In this document: positions 40,401 to 47,667 of the stretch, piece after piece
Layout of the letters: each line of letters starts with the position of its first letter
How positions within the stretch are numbered: position 1 is the first letter of the stretch
Source of the DNA: Mycteria americana
Taxonomy: Eukaryota; Chordata; Aves; Ciconiiformes; Ciconiidae
Direction of reading: 5' to 3'
DNA: 64,000 nt
Assembly (NCBI RefSeq): GCF_035582795.1
Contig: NC_134366.1
Coordinates: 151,699,519 to 151,763,518 of the forward strand
Position numbers and translations under genes: made by a program
Notes under the pieces: model-generated
What the model was told of the DNA's origin: nothing
Databases searched by the model: none
Seen by the model: only the letters and a program-made list of their open reading frames with translations

Positions 40401-43400
40401 GCACTAGCGTACAAAGGATTACAGGTGAGGAAAAAGAACATGGCAGGTATTCTTAAGCACTTCTAAACTTGCTTATCCTCTTCAAAGGCAATCAGGTAGT
40501 TGCAGTCAACGGTGAATACAAAGTATGCAGTGCTGATGATTTATTGCTTTGTAGAGCATTAGGCATACATAAAATATTATATAAATATTTTTGCAACATA
40601 AAACCCTGCATGTTGACTTGTAAAAATCTGAGAAATACAAGAATATTGGAATAAATGAGGTTTGACTGGAGATTGGTTAAACAAGTTTCAACTCTGTTCT
40701 AATGTTCTAATATTCTTCTGGGTATCCCAGTCTGTTTTTTCCTGTCAAGGTGTTTACTATATCTTTGCTGATGACGAATGGATTCTCTCCAAGTCAGTCT
40801 TCATCTGTCCAAACTAAAATCTCAAGCTGTCTTTTGGCATCTGCTTATATTTGAGTGCTTGTCATATTAAACCAGGGTTTTAATTATCTTCGTTCTTGCT
40901 CTCTTCCTTCTCCAAACATGTTACAAACCTTGGTCAGTAATCTGCTTTCTCATTCTGTGGATGGTGTGGAGACTCAACCATTTCCTTTCCATCTACACCG
41001 TGGTGGTGTTGTCTATTCTGTGCTCATCTTAACACACAGGTTTTTTGAGTATCCTTTTACCTTATCTTCATAAATGAAGACTTACATTGCTCAGATTCAT
41101 CCTGATGTGACTGCAAATCTCGTTTTCCGTCACTTGAACCATGTCGTTCCTTTTGTCCATCGCTCTGTTGGTTCCTCTTCTTCAGTGATGTTAATCAGCC
41201 TCTACACTTAATAATTCTTTCATAGCAATCCTTACCCTACCTGTCAACTCTTACCTGGTACTGAATGATCAGCTTCTCACTTCTGTTGTCTCATGATGGC
41301 AGCTGTCATCATCTACTTTGTATTAAATTTTACAAGTGTCTTTAAACAAGCATCTTAAGTGCTTTCTCCTGTGTTGCTCTTTATAACTGGAGGTGATCAC
41401 TCCAAGTGTCCACCAGGTTCCAGCAGTGTCTGTCAAATGGATACTTAACTCGGACCTCTGCTCTGTCTGATGCCTTAACAAAAAACTACCTGATTGTCTC
41501 TCAGCTTACAAATCACCTGAGGACAACGTGTTTGTGCGTAGCAGTATACTAGCCTGTTCTCATCCTGTATTATAATTCCAAATGCAAGTCTTAGGAACCA
41601 TGGGATCTTTTTTTATGATAAATTTGTTCCTCTGTTCCAGTAGCTATGACATTTTGAAAGTTTCCGTTGATTAACTTTCAGAGAAGGTGAAAAGTCTTAA
41701 TTTTGTGTAAAATCTTTTTTGTAACTGTACCAAGCTACCTGGTGTTAATCATCTGTAACCTTACGTTGTTGAAGCTGATAAAAAATTAGTATAAATGTGA
41801 GCAAAGGTATATAGTGATTCTACCAGTAAAAATAAGGGAATTACATGCTAGTGAAGAATGTCAAGAATTGGTGAAATAACTTCTGCTTTTCTTAATATCC
41901 TAGAAAAAATTACTGGTTTTGTATTATTGAAGACATAACCTCAAACATAATGTTCATGGATTCCTTCAGAACAGTCTGAGCTGGGGACTCCCAAAATGTT
42001 TTGTTGTGGTTGGATTTAATGCCTTCATTATTGCTAATTCCAGGGATGCGAGTGATTGGTAAAACCGAGAAAGCAACAGAAATTATTTGAGGTTGAGAAA
42101 TGACTCTGTAATAAAAGATTTTAAGAGCTAAAAGCATGTAGTTTGGCAAAGACCTAACTAAGCTGGGAAGTGTTATTTGTATGTAAATATCCAGATACTT
42201 AACCACAAAAGCTGCAGTGGAATTTAATGTAGTAAATGGGGGGTTTTTACAGATTTACTGAGGTGTAGTTAAGGGAAGATCAGGAAGAAATCATGCTGGT
42301 GTGATGAATTAGGCCTATAACATTGGACACAGGACCCCGGACCGCATCTTCTACAGCTGATAGGCCAGTCTCTTGCTTTGGGTACAACCGTATCATATGA
42401 TTTGTGTTGAAAAGTCTGGCAGGCTGCAGTTTTAAATCCGAGAGGGCTGGTTGTTTGCTGGCCCTTGGGATCATTTTCAGAAGTCTGTTTCAGAATCTCA
42501 TTTCTCTGTAGTTGTGAATCTTCACATCTGTAATTCAAATGGTTTAGCTTAATTAGTAGCTGGTTTTTGATGAAAGCAATCTGCCTCCTTTCTGCATTCA
42601 TTTGCGAAGGCTGAATAATTCTAGTTCTCTTACTCTTCTTCCATCATACAGCAGACTTCAGTTCACTTACAGACTTACTTCAATGTCTCTGCACCTTGAA
42701 TACTGGTCATCGGTATTGAACAAAATATTCCACGTAGGAAAGAGAATACAACTGACTCGTACGCTAGTGCTTTTATTACAGTTGAGGTGCTGAGGAAGTA
42801 CCTCAGCTGGTACGTGAGGATTTTTTTGATGATAATATGAATGACTTACAGTAACCTTATGATACTGCTTGGGAACAGAAGAAGTATTAGGTCCCTTACA
42901 CAAAGAAATTATGTTGATCTTTTTACTGTCTGCATGGTCTTTTACTGTTTACTGTTACATTTTATACATATTTTTGATACTCCATCCCTCAAGCTGTCTT
43001 GATTTTTCTATGTGATATTCCAGTCTTCCTCAGAATTGATGCTAATAACTTTGTCTCTCCAGAAAATTTAGTCTAAAAAATCATAATTCCTAATGTCAAA
43101 ATTTGAAATAAAAACATAAAACAAATGACAAGACTGATGATTGAGGAACTGTGTCCTAATGCCACTCTATCACTGTGTTTGTCCTCCTAATCTTGTTCTT
43201 TATCCCAGAGTTCATAATGTAATACCAATCTTACCAAGTATAACCAAAAATTTTGCTTTTTAAACTGTAAGAGGTAGTCTTTTGTATTGAAGCCCAGGAA
43301 GATTAGATATGTTTTTAATCTAAGCTTAATTTAACTCTCTTTTATTGGCAAAGCAAGTACACAAACTGTTGATGGACTCACATTATATTAATCTTGAGGA

Positions 43401-46400
43401 AGTGTTACAATGTGAGAAATTATGCTTAAAAGCAGCAATCTTCAGTAATCTATTCTGTGATACAGGGAATATGTTTCTGAGAATAAAAAATTTCATATTA
43501 TATATTTAATACAGAGGTATTTAGCCGTAAAATACTAACTCAAACTCATCCTCCGTTTCCTTTTTTCCCCTCTAATGAAATTACACTGTCTGTATTTAGA
43601 TTTTTTTTTTCCTACTTAATGTCAAGATCCTAGCATTTTTATTTTTCTTAATGGTAAAGGACAGTATGGTAGTTCTAATTTATTTTTCTAGTGGTGTGTT
43701 TATGAAAAAAAAAACCTTTCCCTTCTACTTACAGAATTATCAAGCCAGTGTTGATGATTTCAACAGAGTACTTCTAATAGATCCAAATGTTCTTGAAGCA
43801 AAAAAGGAACTAGAGGAGGTAACCCAACTGCTTAACCTTGACAGCAGTTCTGCAGTTGGTGATCAGCAAAAGCAAAGGAAGAAAATAACCATACAAGAGG
43901 TATACCTGTTCATTTTTAACAGCAAGCAGTACAGAAGCCGCACATTTGAAGAGATAATACGAAAGCTTTTGTTTTGCACTTGTTAGCCCTATGCTTTTTT
44001 TGGGTGGGGTTGTATTTTTCATGTTATTTTGAGGGCATATTGGAGAATTCTTGCATATGATGTGTTTGGCGTCCATTACGTTCTATAGTAAAGCTTGGAC
44101 TGCTTTGAAGTGTATTCAGAACCACAGCAGAAATGGAGAAAAGTGCATTTAGATGGCACTAAACTTGACGATGTGCTCCTTGTAAACAAAGACTGTTCTA
44201 CAGAATACAGCTGTCAAATAGCAGTTTTGCTTTTAAAGTTTGTGCTACTCGGGAAGCCTCTTGGGGCTGTGCTGGCAAAGGTTCGTTGTCAGCAGGCGTG
44301 CTGGCTGTTCTTGTGCTAGTAGTAAAGTTACTGCTCTGAAGAATTAAATCTTGCCTTAAAGAGCAAGAGTATGGGTAAAATATCTGTAGGATCTTATAAA
44401 AGAAATACATGATGTAATGTTACGTACTGGATCAAAATGTTAGCCTTGCAGAGTTCTGGGTGGAATTAGGCGATGAAAGGATTTTCTCAGTCATCTGATA
44501 TTTTTGGATTGTAACTTTGCTGGTCATTTAAGAATGGGGGAGGTTTCCCTTTTCAGTTTAAAATATATCGTTAAAATACATAGTTTACCAGTCTGTACAG
44601 TATTATACAGTGATACTGTAATTTGATCATGTAATTTCAAAATGGTGGTGTAATGGAAACTGCAGTTATTAATATAGAAACAACTTGTTTTATTGAAACA
44701 CTTCACATTGTCAGGAGTTCATGGGATTTTATGTAACTGGCGTAAGCCGGGTATAGTGTTAGTTAAGCTCTGAGTTGTGACAAACAAAGGGACCTGGAAA
44801 GTGTTTAGCAGAGATTTGGGAAGTGACTGCATGGTTCAGAGACCAGCTAACTACATTACTGGCAGCTGTAATTTTTCCAGGAGTGGGGCAGGAAGCATTT
44901 GCTATCATAATTACAGCTGCCCCCTTAGAGAGCCTTCCCTGTCTTATCAGCTGTAGTACAAGGTAGTTCTATGAAAACAGACTGCAAATAAAAGTAAAGA
45001 AAATTTGATTAGAAACTGGGATTTATCATTATTATTCCATTTTAATCAAGCTATAATTATATAGAAGACAGTCAAGATTTCTCTCTTGATAATAAGGGTT
45101 GTTGAAAAATTAGAACAAAATGTCTATAAGCCCAATGCAGTATTTTCCGAAAATGACTAACGTAGTACAGCGTTGTGCTGGGAGCTATGCAATACAGTAT
45201 CTTCAGACTTTCTGAAAAACTTGGCATCCGTTGAAGAGACCCTGTTCAATGAGTTTTAGTCAGTTTATACTAATTCCACAGCTCTTGATAGCTTGAACAG
45301 GATTTCAGCAAATGTAGTTGAACCTATGGTTAATTTTGTAGCGACTGATTCATGAAACTCAATATGGGCTGCAAACTTTGGAGAAGTTAAGTGGCTATTC
45401 AGGCGGTTAGACCATGCTGAGCTTTGTCCTTCCACAGCGAGGCTCCAAACAGCAACCTGATAAAGCTGCCATATACCTGTACTATTCTGAAGGCACAGCA
45501 GTGAAAGGAAACATGGGTATCTGGTGACTTGACTTCAGTTCTGCTTGTCTTCTGCAACTTCACATTTAATATATGTATACAGTCCTCCTTAGCTTTCTCC
45601 CAGTGGTCTTCAGTTGCCTTTCTACAGCGGAGTGCCAAGCAGTGAAAGAAAGGAAATGTGAAATACGCACTTTTGACTACAAACCTTTAAAGATTAATCA
45701 GAGAGGTACTATTCTGGGGGGAAGTAGGACGTGAAAGAATATAAGTGCCTTTCTTTTATGAAGAGTAAAATGCTGACTTTAATTTAGTGACATTATTGGT
45801 GGATATATGCATGCAGTTTATGAACCTTCAGGTCATCTGTATGTCCACGTTAAAATGATTTGTTGCCATTTTCTTTGTGAAGGTGACTGAATCTGATGAA
45901 CAGGAAGAGAGACAGTTTGCTACATCAGAAGATGGTGTGACTGATCATGTTACTTCTAAGGAAGCAGTTCAAAAGTGTGTGCCACTGAAGACCTCTGAGA
46001 AACTGCACATTTCTGAACCATCTAATGCTTATGACTTTGGTCAGATTATAAATGCAGTGAATACCAATAAGGATAAAGCTGCTTGTGCAGATCTTTTAAC
46101 AATTACTGATCCAAAAAAATTGCCAGTGCTGCTAAGTAACAAACTTGAAGGAGAAATCCTGTTGATCTTTATCCAGTCATTGGAATGTTATGTACTTGGA
46201 AAAGATCCTGGCCTTGTATATCAGCACCTTTTCTACTTGAGCAAAGCAGAAAGATTTAAGGTAATGCTTGCTTAAGTTCCTTAATTGAGTGCATGCTTAA
46301 GTTGAACAGAAACTTAAATGAAATTTTCATATCTTAAAAGGAGACGATACACTGATTTTGTATCTCTGTCAAATACTATGATTTTCAATCAACCTGTGCT

Positions 46401-46560
46401 GATTATAAAATAATCTGGTTTTTTTCAGGTGGTGCTGGCCCTTCTTAGCAAAAACGAAAAAGAACAGGTTCAGCAACTGTTTCACTTACTTTCAGAAAAC
46501 CGGAATCATCAGTACTCTTTGGAAGATCTTGAGAGCCTTAAAAAGGTTTATGAACTTTAA
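3072..46560 (+). CDS. SPAG1: SPAG1, complete spliced coding gene (18 coding exons)
   Basis: Coding exons: 3072-3211, 3761-3920, 4277-4402, 9138-9205, 11342-11460, 11954-12059, 17661-17791, 18452-18558, 20961-21123, 27422-27850, 28257-28356, 31486-31638, 36055-36230, 39254-39395, 40298-40424, 43735-43899, 45883-46260, 46429-46560. They sum to 2,922 nt (973 residues plus stop), close to the roughly 926 of human SPAG1. All introns are GT-AG and the phase closes throughout. Seen: TPR array 1 at residues 217-318, array 2 at 484-593, array 3 at 664-770, and an RPAP3_C-like domain at about 851-967. A charged K/E/S-rich linker (about 325-480) separates arrays 1 and 2. Family knowledge: SPAG1 is a cytoplasmic HSP70/HSP90 co-chaperone that works with RUVBL1/2-type complexes to preassemble axonemal dynein arms; human loss causes primary ciliary dyskinesia (CILD28). 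Start: ATG at 3072 follows an in-frame TAA formed in exon 1 (1764-1766). Gene identity is near certain. Confidence 0.95.
3212..4276 (+). other. SPAG1: SPAG1 introns 2-3 (3212-3760 and 3921-4276)
   Basis: Two short AT-rich introns flanking the 3761-3920 exon. No repeat, RNA gene or conserved block was recognised. Confidence 0.7.
3761..3920 (+). CDS. SPAG1: SPAG1 coding exon 2 (residues 47-100)
   Basis: The acceptor is TTTTAAAG and the exon continues the Arg codon into SGEEGYYPELT. It carries the conserved stretch RALRKDKPAATASDFTAEEW, which is nearly identical to human SPAG1. It ends in phase 0 at donor ATG|GTACAG. That donor is weak because +4 and +5 depart from consensus. Confidence 0.93.
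4277..4402 (+). CDS. SPAG1: SPAG1 coding exon 3 (residues 101-142)
   Basis: Phase 0 at both ends, 42 codons. It starts SWVTEMNEDYKKPQF after acceptor TTTTCAG and ends PANQ|GTATCT. This is a poorly conserved charged region between the N-terminal block and TPR array 1. Because it is a multiple of three, skipping it would keep the frame. Confidence 0.9.
4934..4978 (+). repeat. Direct duplication of 20 bp
   Basis: TTTAGCCATAAAGCATACTT occurs at 4934-4953 and again at 4959-4978 with no mismatch. Confidence 0.9.
7371..7398 (+). repeat. Poly(T) tract, 28 T
   Basis: Uninterrupted T run in intron 4. It could be the poly(A) tail of something inserted on the minus strand, but no parent gene was recognised to its right. 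Confidence 0.9.
9138..9205 (+). CDS. SPAG1: SPAG1 coding exon 4 (residues 143-165)
   Basis: A 68-nt exon after acceptor CTTTCAG. It encodes a basic Asn/Lys-rich run ending in the conserved IPRDYSEWDK; the last Lys codon is split at donor ACAA|GTATGT. The match to the PRDYAEWDKFDVEKEC region of human SPAG1 fixes both borders. Confidence 0.9.
9206..11953 (+). other. SPAG1: SPAG1 introns 5-6 (9206-11341 and 11461-11953)
   Basis: AT-rich introns around the 11342-11460 exon. A purine-rich stretch occurs near 11104-11190. No repeat family or RNA gene was recognised. Confidence 0.65.
11342..11460 (+). CDS. SPAG1: SPAG1 coding exon 5 (residues 165-205)
   Basis: The acceptor is ATTTAAG. The exon completes the split Lys and continues FDVEKECSKIDEGCEEN. 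It ends KIDTT plus one base at donor ACTG|GTAATG, which has a weak +5. This is linker sequence leading into TPR array 1. Confidence 0.92.
11954..12059 (+). CDS. SPAG1: SPAG1 coding exon 6 (residues 205-240), TPR array 1 start
   Basis: Begins GMTEKEKIFIATREKEKGNEAF after acceptor TTTCTAG and covers the first TPR helix pair. Lys219 and Asn223 occupy the two helix-A positions of a dicarboxylate clamp. The last Arg codon is split at donor GTCG|GTGAGT, a strong site. Confidence 0.94.
14148..17530 (-). mobile_element. CR1 LINE, nearly full ORF2, degenerate, antisense to SPAG1
   Basis: The left edge is the reverse complement of the bird CR1 3' end (AGAATCATAGAAT), and the element reads leftward. 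Minus-strand pieces show endonuclease text (NAQSMGNKKEE near 16930; QLEEASQLQALVPMGNLNHS near 16540) and connector text (GINRAKAQLKLKLEK near 15960). The reverse-transcriptase motif FANDTK is at 15009-15026, where active CR1 has FADD. Both GDFN (here GNLN) and FADD (here FAND) have Asp to Asn changes, and frames are broken, so the copy is dead. The RT change fits CpG decay (GCCGAT to GCCAAT). Typical CR1 is about 4.5 kb, so ORF1 and the 5' UTR are mostly missing. The right edge is uncertain by tens of bases. Confidence 0.9.
16707..16748 (+). repeat. Tandem duplication of 21 bp inside the CR1
   Basis: GCCTGTTCCAAGACAAACCTT is repeated head to tail, at 16707-16727 and 16728-16748, with no mismatch. 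It lies in the endonuclease part of the CR1, so probably post-dates its death. A 21-bp unit would not itself shift the frame. Confidence 0.9.
17661..17791 (+). CDS. SPAG1: SPAG1 coding exon 7 (residues 240-284), TPR array 1 middle
   Basis: The acceptor CTTTTTTCAG lies only about 130 bp past the 5' end of an antisense CR1 insertion. It encodes RSISVIPTAAAYNNKAQAEI, which contains clamp Asn253, then the pair LQDWDSALQDCEKVL. It ends LK plus one base at AAAG|GTAAAG. Confidence 0.94.
17792..20960 (+). other. SPAG1: SPAG1 introns 8-9 (17792-18451 and 18559-20960)
   Basis: AT-rich. The part at about 18650-19650 is more mixed in composition and may contain an old, unrecognisable repeat. No confident feature. 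Confidence 0.6.
18452..18558 (+). CDS. SPAG1: SPAG1 coding exon 8 (residues 284-319), TPR array 1 end
   Basis: Continues ALMRRATVHNQLQNYQTAIE after acceptor CTTTGTAG. Lys283 (previous exon) with Arg287 completes the clamp of array 1. It ends in phase 0 at CTAAG|GTAAAG. Confidence 0.94.
20961..21123 (+). CDS. SPAG1: SPAG1 coding exon 9 (residues 320-374), acidic linker
   Basis: The acceptor is CTATTGCAG. It encodes KNLLEIEKKLKGLKPVSETQ followed by GKGKRILIQDIEDSEGDEE. The exon is highly charged. The donor is AAAA|GTAATG, a weak site ahead of a 6.3-kb intron. Reading through would add about a dozen residues and then stop at TAA near 21159. Confidence 0.91.
24603..24722 (+). mobile_element. Ancient LINE 3' tail or MIR-like SINE fragment
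   Basis: Has the hallmark order of an old amniote repeat tail: AATTGTAAACTCTCTGAAG, then TACAGCATCTAGCACAATGG, then a short GGCTCTATTGCAAG block and a degenerate AT-rich end. The family (CR1/L3-like, L2 or MIR) cannot be settled by eye. Confidence 0.55.
25140..25183 (+). repeat. Imperfect tandem duplication
   Basis: ATAGGTGAATTCATGAACTGA at 25140-25160 recurs at 25163-25183 with one change (C to A). Confidence 0.85.
26226..26257 (+). repeat. Microsatellite (GGAT)8
   Basis: Eight perfect GGAT units, 32 bases. Likely polymorphic in length. Confidence 0.95.
27422..27850 (+). CDS. SPAG1: SPAG1 coding exon 10 (residues 374-517), long linker plus TPR array 2 start
   Basis: The largest exon, 429 nt. 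The acceptor CTTCCTTGTAG joins in frame as KIGVPVRGEAATEEAEMGNV. The first 100 or so residues are a Lys/Glu/Ser-rich, probably disordered linker. It then enters TPR array 2 with AKLKSEGNELFKSGQFGEAV, where Lys487 and Asn491 are the clamp positions. Donor TCTAG|GTGAGT is strong. The ATG at 27382 just upstream is intronic. Confidence 0.93.
27851..28256 (+). other. SPAG1: SPAG1 intron 11
   Basis: A short 406-bp intron. It holds a hairpin-capable inverted repeat, GTTTAGATT / AATCTAAAC, at 27888-27910 with a 5-base loop, 37 bases into the intron. Confidence 0.7.
28257..28356 (+). CDS. SPAG1: SPAG1 coding exon 11 (residues 517-550), TPR array 2
   Basis: Begins GEQSADDLSILYSNRAACYL after acceptor TTTTAG. 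It contains clamp Asn530 and ends at a split Arg codon, AACAG|GTAAAT. It is nearly identical to the human ADDLSILYSNRAACYLKEGN stretch, one of the best-conserved parts of the protein. Confidence 0.95.
28357..31485 (+). other. SPAG1: SPAG1 intron 12, hosts a CR1 3' fragment
   Basis: A 3.1-kb AT-rich intron with a TG-rich patch near 28717-28745 and a sense CR1 fragment at about 30370-30780. No other feature was recognised. Confidence 0.7.
30370..30780 (+). mobile_element. CR1 LINE 3' fragment, sense orientation
   Basis: Follows the order of a CR1 3' end: GGAGAGGAGAGGCTGAGGGA and a TTCAGCTCAGAGAAGAATGG block, then CCCTGAGCAACCTTGTCTGA and AGAAGGTTGGACTAGGGACC. It ends in a decayed TTTATGATTCCATGAAA tail. 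It is about 410 bp, 5'-truncated, diverged and non-coding. Confidence 0.88.
31486..31638 (+). CDS. SPAG1: SPAG1 coding exon 12 (residues 550-602), TPR array 2 end
   Basis: The acceptor TTCTCCAG joins to RALELQPFSLKPLLRRAMAN, with clamp residues Lys560 and Arg564. It continues AYVDYKTVLQIDSSIQAAND and ends at a split Arg codon, AATAG|GTAACT. Confidence 0.95.
33397..33438 (+). repeat. Perfect tandem duplication of 21 bp
   Basis: AATATAAAGCCTTTACCTGAT occurs twice head to tail without mismatch, which suggests a recent slippage event. Confidence 0.92.
35451..35465 (+). repeat. Short GT dinucleotide run
   Basis: GTGTGTGTGTGTGTG in intron 13. Confidence 0.85.
36055..36230 (+). CDS. SPAG1: SPAG1 coding exon 13 (residues 602-660), linker 2
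   Basis: The acceptor CTCTTTCAG joins to RITKTLIDQDGSSWREKLPP and then a Pro/Val-rich stretch, IPVVPVAAQLHRW. This resembles the human segment with WREKLSPIPAVP. The rest is a polar linker to TPR array 3. The donor is GAATC|GTATGT. Confidence 0.92.
36231..40297 (+). other. SPAG1: SPAG1 introns 14-15 (36231-39253 and 39396-40297)
   Basis: AT-rich. The segment at about 37840-38300 is slightly richer in GC with a few CpG, but nothing recognisable. No repeat family was recognised. Confidence 0.6.
39254..39395 (+). CDS. SPAG1: SPAG1 coding exon 14 (residues 660-707), TPR array 3 start
   Basis: After acceptor AATGTAG it encodes EKAEEKFKTLKNEGNDFVKK, with clamp residues Lys671 and Asn675. It then reads YEEAVNKYSECMKLNTKECT and clamp Asn706. 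The donor is AACAG|GTAAAG, splitting an Arg codon. Confidence 0.94.
40298..40424 (+). CDS. SPAG1: SPAG1 coding exon 15 (residues 707-749), TPR array 3 middle
   Basis: The acceptor TGTGTTAG joins to RALCYLKLYKYEEAKQDCDH and IKAFYRRALAYKGLQ. Lys736 and Arg740 complete the third clamp. It ends in phase 0 at ACAG|GTGAGG. Confidence 0.95.
40425..43734 (+). other. SPAG1: SPAG1 intron 16
   Basis: A 3.3-kb intron. About 40720-41560 is pyrimidine-rich (many CTT/TCT) and looks like a decayed repeat, but I could not name a family. The rest is AT-rich. Confidence 0.55.
43735..43899 (+). CDS. SPAG1: SPAG1 coding exon 16 (residues 750-804), TPR array 3 end
   Basis: Starts NYQASVDDFNRVLLIDPNVL after acceptor CTACTTACAG and ends with the basic helix KQRKKITIQE at GAG|GTATAC. 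Phase 0 at both ends, 55 codons. It is the capping repeat of array 3 and leads into the linker before the C-terminal domain. Confidence 0.93.
43900..46428 (+). other. SPAG1: SPAG1 introns 17-18 (43900-45882 and 46261-46428)
   Basis: AT-rich, no recognisable features. Intron 18 is only 168 bp. Confidence 0.65.
45883..46260 (+). CDS. SPAG1: SPAG1 coding exon 17 (residues 805-930), RPAP3_C-type domain
   Basis: The acceptor TTTGTGAAG has a poor pyrimidine tract immediately before it, but phase and homology both fix it. The first 46 or so residues are an acidic linker. From residue 851, SNAYDFGQIINAVNTNKDKA starts the RPAP3_C (Monad-binding) domain, with LVYQHLFYLSKAERFK near the exon end. Donor AAG|GTAATG. 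Confidence 0.94.
46429..46560 (+). CDS. SPAG1: SPAG1 last coding exon (residues 931-973), stop codon
   Basis: The acceptor TTTTTTTCAG joins KVVLALLSKNEKEQVQQLF and the terminal LEDLESLKKVYEL, followed by TAA at 46558-46560. It is the C-terminal helices of the RPAP3_C-type domain. The ending matches the human terminal helix and YEL. Confidence 0.95.
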   Translation: MVLALLSKNEKEQVQQLFHLLSENRNHQYSLEDLESLKKVYEL

Positions 46561-46851
46561 GAAGTTAAAATGTATTAGTTGCATGCATATAGTTCATGTT
46601 TATAAGATGGATGTATGAACTCTGCAGACTTGCATGGGTTGAAGTGGGTCTTTACCCGGACTGTTTGAATTATATTTTGTTTTGACAGCATATGCACATT
46701 TAAAACTTGCTGCTCTTTTTTTCTTGTAGTTGTATACATTTTTAATCTCTAGAATTTAATGCATGTCTTGGTGTTTAGTAACAGAGTTCATGTTATTTGG
46801 CATACTGATTTTATTTAGACTGTGTTAATTATATATATAAAAATATATTTT

Positions 46852-46869
46852 ACATTATATATATAATGT
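46852..46869. repeat. 18-bp perfect AT palindrome in the SPAG1 3' UTR
   Basis: ACATTATATATATAATGT equals its own reverse complement, inside a wider TA-rich stretch (46827-46869). Confidence 0.9.
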
Positions 46870-47185
46870 GAAATATCTTGATGGTACGATAGATAATACA
46901 CTTAGTCATCACTTGTTATACCATTTTATGAGTTGTATGTTCTTGTGATAAAGTAAGTGTCTTCAAGATAAACGGGTCAGTTAGCAATAGGTTTGCTAAA
47001 ATGAGTTTACAAAAAGTATTAACATATTTCAGATAAACTACTACAGGCCATCTGTTTCTTCACTCTCTCTGATCTATACAAAACAGATTTAAATATTTTT
47101 GGTGCAATACAGCTTAGCAGAAAAGGCAAATGAATAATGTATTAGCTTGTCATGGAACACTTTGAATCAAAATAATTAATTATTA

Positions 47186-47191
47186 AATAAA
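47186..47191 (+). promoter_or_regulatory. SPAG1: SPAG1 proximal poly(A) signal AATAAA
   Basis: Canonical hexamer about 630 bases after the stop. With the two further hexamers it could give alternative 3' ends. Confidence 0.5.
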
Positions 47192-47336
47192 TGGGTATGT
47201 TTGTAAAATTATTAACAAGCGAGTAATTTTTACTGCACAGAGAATTACTTCTTTTCTGTGTGTGTGTAAGGACTGCTGGTTTGCATGGCTTTTGAAGTGA
47301 CAGTGGTAAATAGGAGAACAAGTGGCTGCACTTAGC

Positions 47337-47342
47337 AATAAA
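47337..47342 (+). promoter_or_regulatory. SPAG1: SPAG1 middle poly(A) signal AATAAA
   Basis: Canonical hexamer in the sequence AGCAATAAAAATATT, about 780 bases after the stop. Use is unproven. Confidence 0.5.
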
Positions 47343-47661
47343 AATATTTAACTCTGAGTTTTGTAACCAGATTGTTTAAAACACCAGCTATTTCTGTTTA
47401 CAGACATATTTATAAAGCTAAAGTCAAACCATTTTGTGGACCAGTATGATTTATTTTTTTTATTTCAGGCAGTACTTGTGTTTTATATTTGATTCTGACA
47501 AAGCTCCTTTTTTCAAGATGAAGCTTTTAAATTTTTCAAATACCCCAATGCCTTCTTTGCACATGTGATGATATAAATGTGTATCAAACTCACTAGCACT
47601 GCAGAAACATCATTAAGAATGTTCTAATGAAAATTTTTCTCAGGTGTATATTAATTAAAAA

Positions 47662-47667
47662 AATAAA
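47662..47667 (+). promoter_or_regulatory. SPAG1: SPAG1 distal poly(A) signal AATAAA
   Basis: Canonical hexamer followed within 20 bases by a GGTTTTTTTCTTG stretch, a suitable G/U-rich downstream element. This is the best candidate for the main 3' end. Confidence 0.6.

Noticed and set aside
40720-41560. Pyrimidine-rich stretch resembling a decayed repeat
   Set aside because: Could not match it to any family from sequence alone.
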